Below are positions 24,537-26,260 of a stretch of DNA of 26,260 bases, in pieces. The notes under the pieces were generated by a model, which was not told where the DNA came from, searched no databases, and saw only the letters and a program-made list of their open reading frames with translations. The DNA lies in contig UQCV01000030.1 of assembly GCA_900539665.1 (NCBI GenBank), forward strand, positions 1 to 26,260, read 5' to 3'. The stretch's first letter is position 1. Every line of letters starts with the position of its first letter. Made by a program: the position numbers and the translations under genes. This DNA is from an uncultured Succinivibrionaceae bacterium (lineage in GTDB: Bacteria > Pseudomonadota > Gammaproteobacteria > Enterobacterales > Succinivibrionaceae).

Positions 24537-24645
24537 TTGGTGGGAAAATTATTGTGAAAAATGTTGGATTATCCCAAGCAAATTCTTTAAGGGGCATGGT
24601 TTGATGAATTGGGGAGCAAAGTTTCGGAAACGAAACTTTGTTTTG
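24537..24645 (+). ncRNA. candidate small RNA
   Basis: A predicted transcript of about 108 nt bounded by a TATAAT upstream and an intrinsic terminator at 24617-24644. A frame covering it shows no ribosome site and no protein-like composition. The rest of the 24479-24826 gap holds only the dusC promoter. No known RNA family is recognised; this is inference from signals at both ends. Confidence 0.3.
24617..24644 (+). terminator. terminator with GAAA tetraloop
   Basis: Perfect 10-bp stem CAAAGTTTCG/CGAAACTTTG capped by GAAA and followed by TTTT. It lies in the gap between divergently transcribed genes with no coding sequence ending into it, which is why a short RNA is proposed. Confidence 0.65.
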
Positions 24646-24742
24646 AACTATGAAGTGAGTTTGAGTTTAGCTAAAGCTAAGGCTTCGATAAACGATATCT
24701 TAAGCGTTCAAAGTCTAATGAGTAGTGGTTGAAGTATGGATA

Positions 24743-24756
24743 GTGATTTGTATCAC
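24743..24756. promoter_or_regulatory. CRP-like site at dusC promoter
   Basis: GTGA-TTTGTA-TCAC matches the symmetric core of the CRP consensus TGTGA-N6-TCACA, lacking only the outer T and A. It overlaps the -35 of the probable dusC promoter, so binding would more likely repress. No crp gene is in the window. Confidence 0.4.
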
Positions 24757-24775
24757 GTTTAAGGTATGATAAAAT
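24748..24775 (+). promoter_or_regulatory. candidate dusC promoter
   Basis: TTGTAT (24748-24753), a 16-bp spacer, and TAAAAT (24770-24775) preceded by an extended -10 TG. The leader to the dusC start would be about 50-70 nt. Confidence 0.55.
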
Positions 24776-24850
24776 GATTTTTTATAAATTTTTTGTGTTG
24801 TGAAATTAAGTGTTTCATAACTTGGTTTGGTAATGATTGGAGAACGGCCC

Positions 24851-25891
24851 GTGGAACAGAACCAGGCTCAAGTAAATAACCACGAAATTATTTTAGCTCC
24901 GATGGAAGGCGTACTTGATTACCCTCTTCGTCAGGTAATTACCGCTCTTAATCGTTATGATTATTGTGTTAGTGAGTTCATTAGAGTATCGGATGTAGTT
25001 TTTCCGGCGCGAATTTTCTATCAAGAAGTACCAGAATTAAAAACAGGTGGTTGTACTCAAAGTGGGACCCCGGTGTGGGTGCAATTGCTTGGGGCTGACC
25101 CAAAACTTATGGCTGAAAACGCCGTAATGGCGGTTAAGTGTGGAGCTTTAGGGATCGATTTGAATTTTGGGTGCCCATCTAAGTTTGTGCACCGTTCAAA
25201 TGGCGGGGCCGCGGTTTTAAAATATCCTAAGCTTTTAGGAGAAATAGTGCAGGCTGTGCGTGATGCTATTCCAAGCGAAATTCCTGTAAGTGCCAAAATT
25301 CGCTTAGGGTGGGATGACAGTGCTGAAGCACCAGAAATTTTTAGTCGCTGCTTAGAAGGTGGCGCGAATAAGGTGATTATTCATGCGCGAACAAAGGCAG
25401 ACGGGTATCGCCCTGGCACTATAAAGTGGGAAGCCATTGCACCTTTAGCGGCCTCAACTACCATCCCGGTCGTAGCTAATGGTGATATTGTTGATGGAGC
25501 TTCCGCAGACGCTTGTCGCAAGATAAGTGGTTGTGGCAGTATTATGCTTGGACGTTTTGCGATTGCTATTCCAAACCTTGAACGATTAATTCGAGTGCAA
25601 GAAGCAAAAATGGCTCCTGCTGACGTGTTAAAGCACGTGCTTGAATTTGTTGATTTTATCGGGGTGTGGGCTAACTCTCACTACCAAAAAGCTCGAGCTA
25701 AGCAGTTTATGGGCTATATTAGAATGGCCTATCCCGAACTTACAGGCACCTTTAGAGCGATGTGTCGCTCGGAAGATGTAGCTGAAATCATTTCAGTTTT
25801 AAGTAAGGCGCAAGCAGATTTTGCTCAAGGCCGGGAACCTGTTTTTGTGGCTTCGCCCCCTAAAACCCCAAGTGCGTCACCAGAAAATTAA
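24851..25891 (+). CDS. dusC: tRNA-dihydrouridine synthase, DusC type
   Basis: About 346 residues (E. coli DusC is 315). This FMN- and NADPH-dependent TIM-barrel enzyme reduces uridine in the tRNA D-loop; DusC acts on U16 in E. coli. Seen: LAPMEGVLDYPLR at the N-terminus, LNFGCPSKFVHRSNGGAAVLK with the catalytic Cys, SAKIRLGWDD, IIHARTKADGYRPG, VVANGDIVDG and GCGSIMLGRFAIAIPNL with FMN phosphate contacts. The SGCGSIMLGR and C-terminal helical domain fit DusC better than DusA or DusB. The GTG at 24851 has GGAG 8 nt upstream; an ATG at 24833 adds six residues but lacks a site. The C-terminus carries a short Pro/Ser-rich tail (SPPKTPSASPEN). Confidence 0.93.
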   Translation: MEQNQAQVNNHEIILAPMEGVLDYPLRQVITALNRYDYCVSEFIRVSDVVFPARIFYQEVPELKTGGCTQSGTPVWVQLLGADPKLMAENAVMAVKCGALGIDLNFGCPSKFVHRSNGGAAVLKYPKLLGEIVQAVRDAIPSEIPVSAKIRLGWDDSAEAPEIFSRCLEGGANKVIIHARTKADGYRPGTIKWEAIAPLAASTTIPVVANGDIVDGASADACRKISGCGSIMLGRFAIAIPNLERLIRVQEAKMAPADVLKHVLEFVDFIGVWANSHYQKARAKQFMGYIRMAYPELTGTFRAMCRSEDVAEIISVLSKAQADFAQGREPVFVASPPKTPSASPEN

Positions 25892-25909
25892 ATCAAGATT
25901 CTGACTGCT

Positions 25910-25929
25910 CCCACGGGCAAGCCTGTGGG
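25910..25929. mobile_element. IS200/IS605-like subterminal hairpin
   Basis: Arms CCCACGGGC and GCCTGTGGG with one G-T wobble and a 2-nt loop. The surrounding CTGCTCCCAC...GTGGGGTTCTGA is the form commonly seen at ends of IS200/IS605-group elements. No T-run follows, so it is a poor dusC terminator. Confidence 0.4.
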
Positions 25930-26136
25930 GTTCTGATTGAAGTGTAGCTTGTATTCGTACACCATTTTCAGGCTTTGGAGTTACAAGATGTAAATCTGTT
26001 TGAATCAGAACTTTTTTTACCAAAGAGTCCTACGACCACATTAGCGGTAAATTTCTGTCTTACGGCAAGGAAGTACAGTCAATCTTCCTAACGTTTAGAT
26101 TATTTATTGTTCCATGCTAATGTCAAGTAGTAGAAA

Positions 26137-26205
26137 TATAGTTTTTCATAGAAAAAGCGACTTTCATCCTACATGCAAGCGTGTGGGTTTTACGCTGCAA
26201 TTTAT
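26137..26205 (+). repeat. 69-bp repeat with 9-bp hairpin, right copy
   Basis: Matches 116-184 at 65 of 69 positions, same orientation. The hairpin arms here are CCTACATGC and GCGTGTGGG (26168-26187), kept paired by two G-U pairs despite sequence change. The identity ends sharply at both sides, as expected of a mobile or mobilised unit. Confidence 0.6.
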
Positions 26206-26223
26206 CTAAAATCTCCAAGAAGA

Positions 26224-26245
26224 CTCCTTCCTCTTTAGGTGGGAG
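26224..26245. mobile_element. third IS200/IS605-like hairpin
   Basis: Arms CTCCTTCCT and AGGTGGGAG (one wobble, one mismatch) around a CTTT loop, near the window edge. On the minus strand it reads CATCTCCCACCT-AAAG-, close in form to right ends of IS200/IS605 elements; the element itself would lie outside the window. Confidence 0.3.
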
Positions 26246-26260
26246 ATGAATTGTTTTTTT

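Larger units (their letters stand above)
25892..26260. other. non-coding tail with three IS200/IS605-like hairpins
   Basis: 369 bp with no intact gene. Hairpins of similar design (9-bp stem, C-rich 5' arm, GTGGG in the 3' arm) lie at 25910-25929, 26168-26187 and 26224-26245. On the minus strand between 25895 and 26100 a degenerate frame includes FGKKSSDSNRFTSCNSKA before a stop, possibly a worn TnpB tail, but I cannot confirm it. The composition suggests a graveyard of IS ends. The first hairpin begins 18 bp after the dusC stop. Confidence 0.4.

Noticed and set aside
24496..24732. 78-codon frame in the MYG1-dusC gap
   Set aside because: No ribosome site, it runs through a strong terminator hairpin, and its composition is not protein-like.

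Overview
The window comes from an AT-rich gammaproteobacterial chromosome. The gene order ruvA-ruvB-ybgC-tolQ-tolR-tolA-tolB-pal-cpoB followed by Lys and Val tRNAs, and the rpsO-pnp pair, are gammaproteobacterial signatures; in E. coli the ybgC-tol-pal-cpoB cluster is likewise followed by a Lys/Val tRNA array. Low G+C, frequent GTG starts and Bacteroides-like sugar genes suggest a gut anaerobe, perhaps Succinivibrionaceae. That family assignment is inference. Almost every gene is intact and recognisable.

Layout: (1) 1-315 holds a decayed IS200/IS605-type end and the terminator of the first gene. (2) 316-4568 is a sugar module: an MFS sugar porter on the minus strand, divergent from a LacI regulator and a fructokinase-type PfkB kinase on the plus strand. 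The 617-bp divergent region carries two palindromes of the same form, ATGCAA-N4-TTGCAT, placed as LacI-family operators. (3) 4691-9438 is on the minus strand: a YcdX-type PHP hydrolase, a small secreted protein translationally coupled to mfd, and mfd. (4) 10073-17776 is on the plus strand: Holliday-junction helicase genes ruvAB, then the envelope-constriction Tol-Pal genes. (5) 18131-19235 has seven tRNA genes: one Lys(UUU), three identical Lys(CUU) and three identical Val(UAC). (6) 19512-23338: ruvC, separated from ruvAB by the tol genes and tRNAs, then rpsO and pnp. (7) 23480-25891: a MYG1-family gene on the minus strand and dusC on the plus strand. (8) 25892-26260: a non-coding tail with three CCCAC/GTGGG-type hairpins, one of them a 65/69 match to the repeat at 116-184.

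The genes cover sugar uptake and phosphorylation, transcription-coupled repair, recombination, outer-membrane constriction at division, and RNA metabolism (S15, PNPase, tRNA modification). I see no defence system, CRISPR array, prophage or secondary-metabolite cluster. The items most worth a second look are the operator set upstream of the sugar porter, the roughly 90-residue extracytoplasmic insert in that porter, the repeat-rich CxC-flanked acidic tail of PNPase, the private flanking stems around the repeated tRNAs, a candidate small RNA at about 24537-24645, the structured mfd-ruvA gap, and the secreted protein coupled to mfd.
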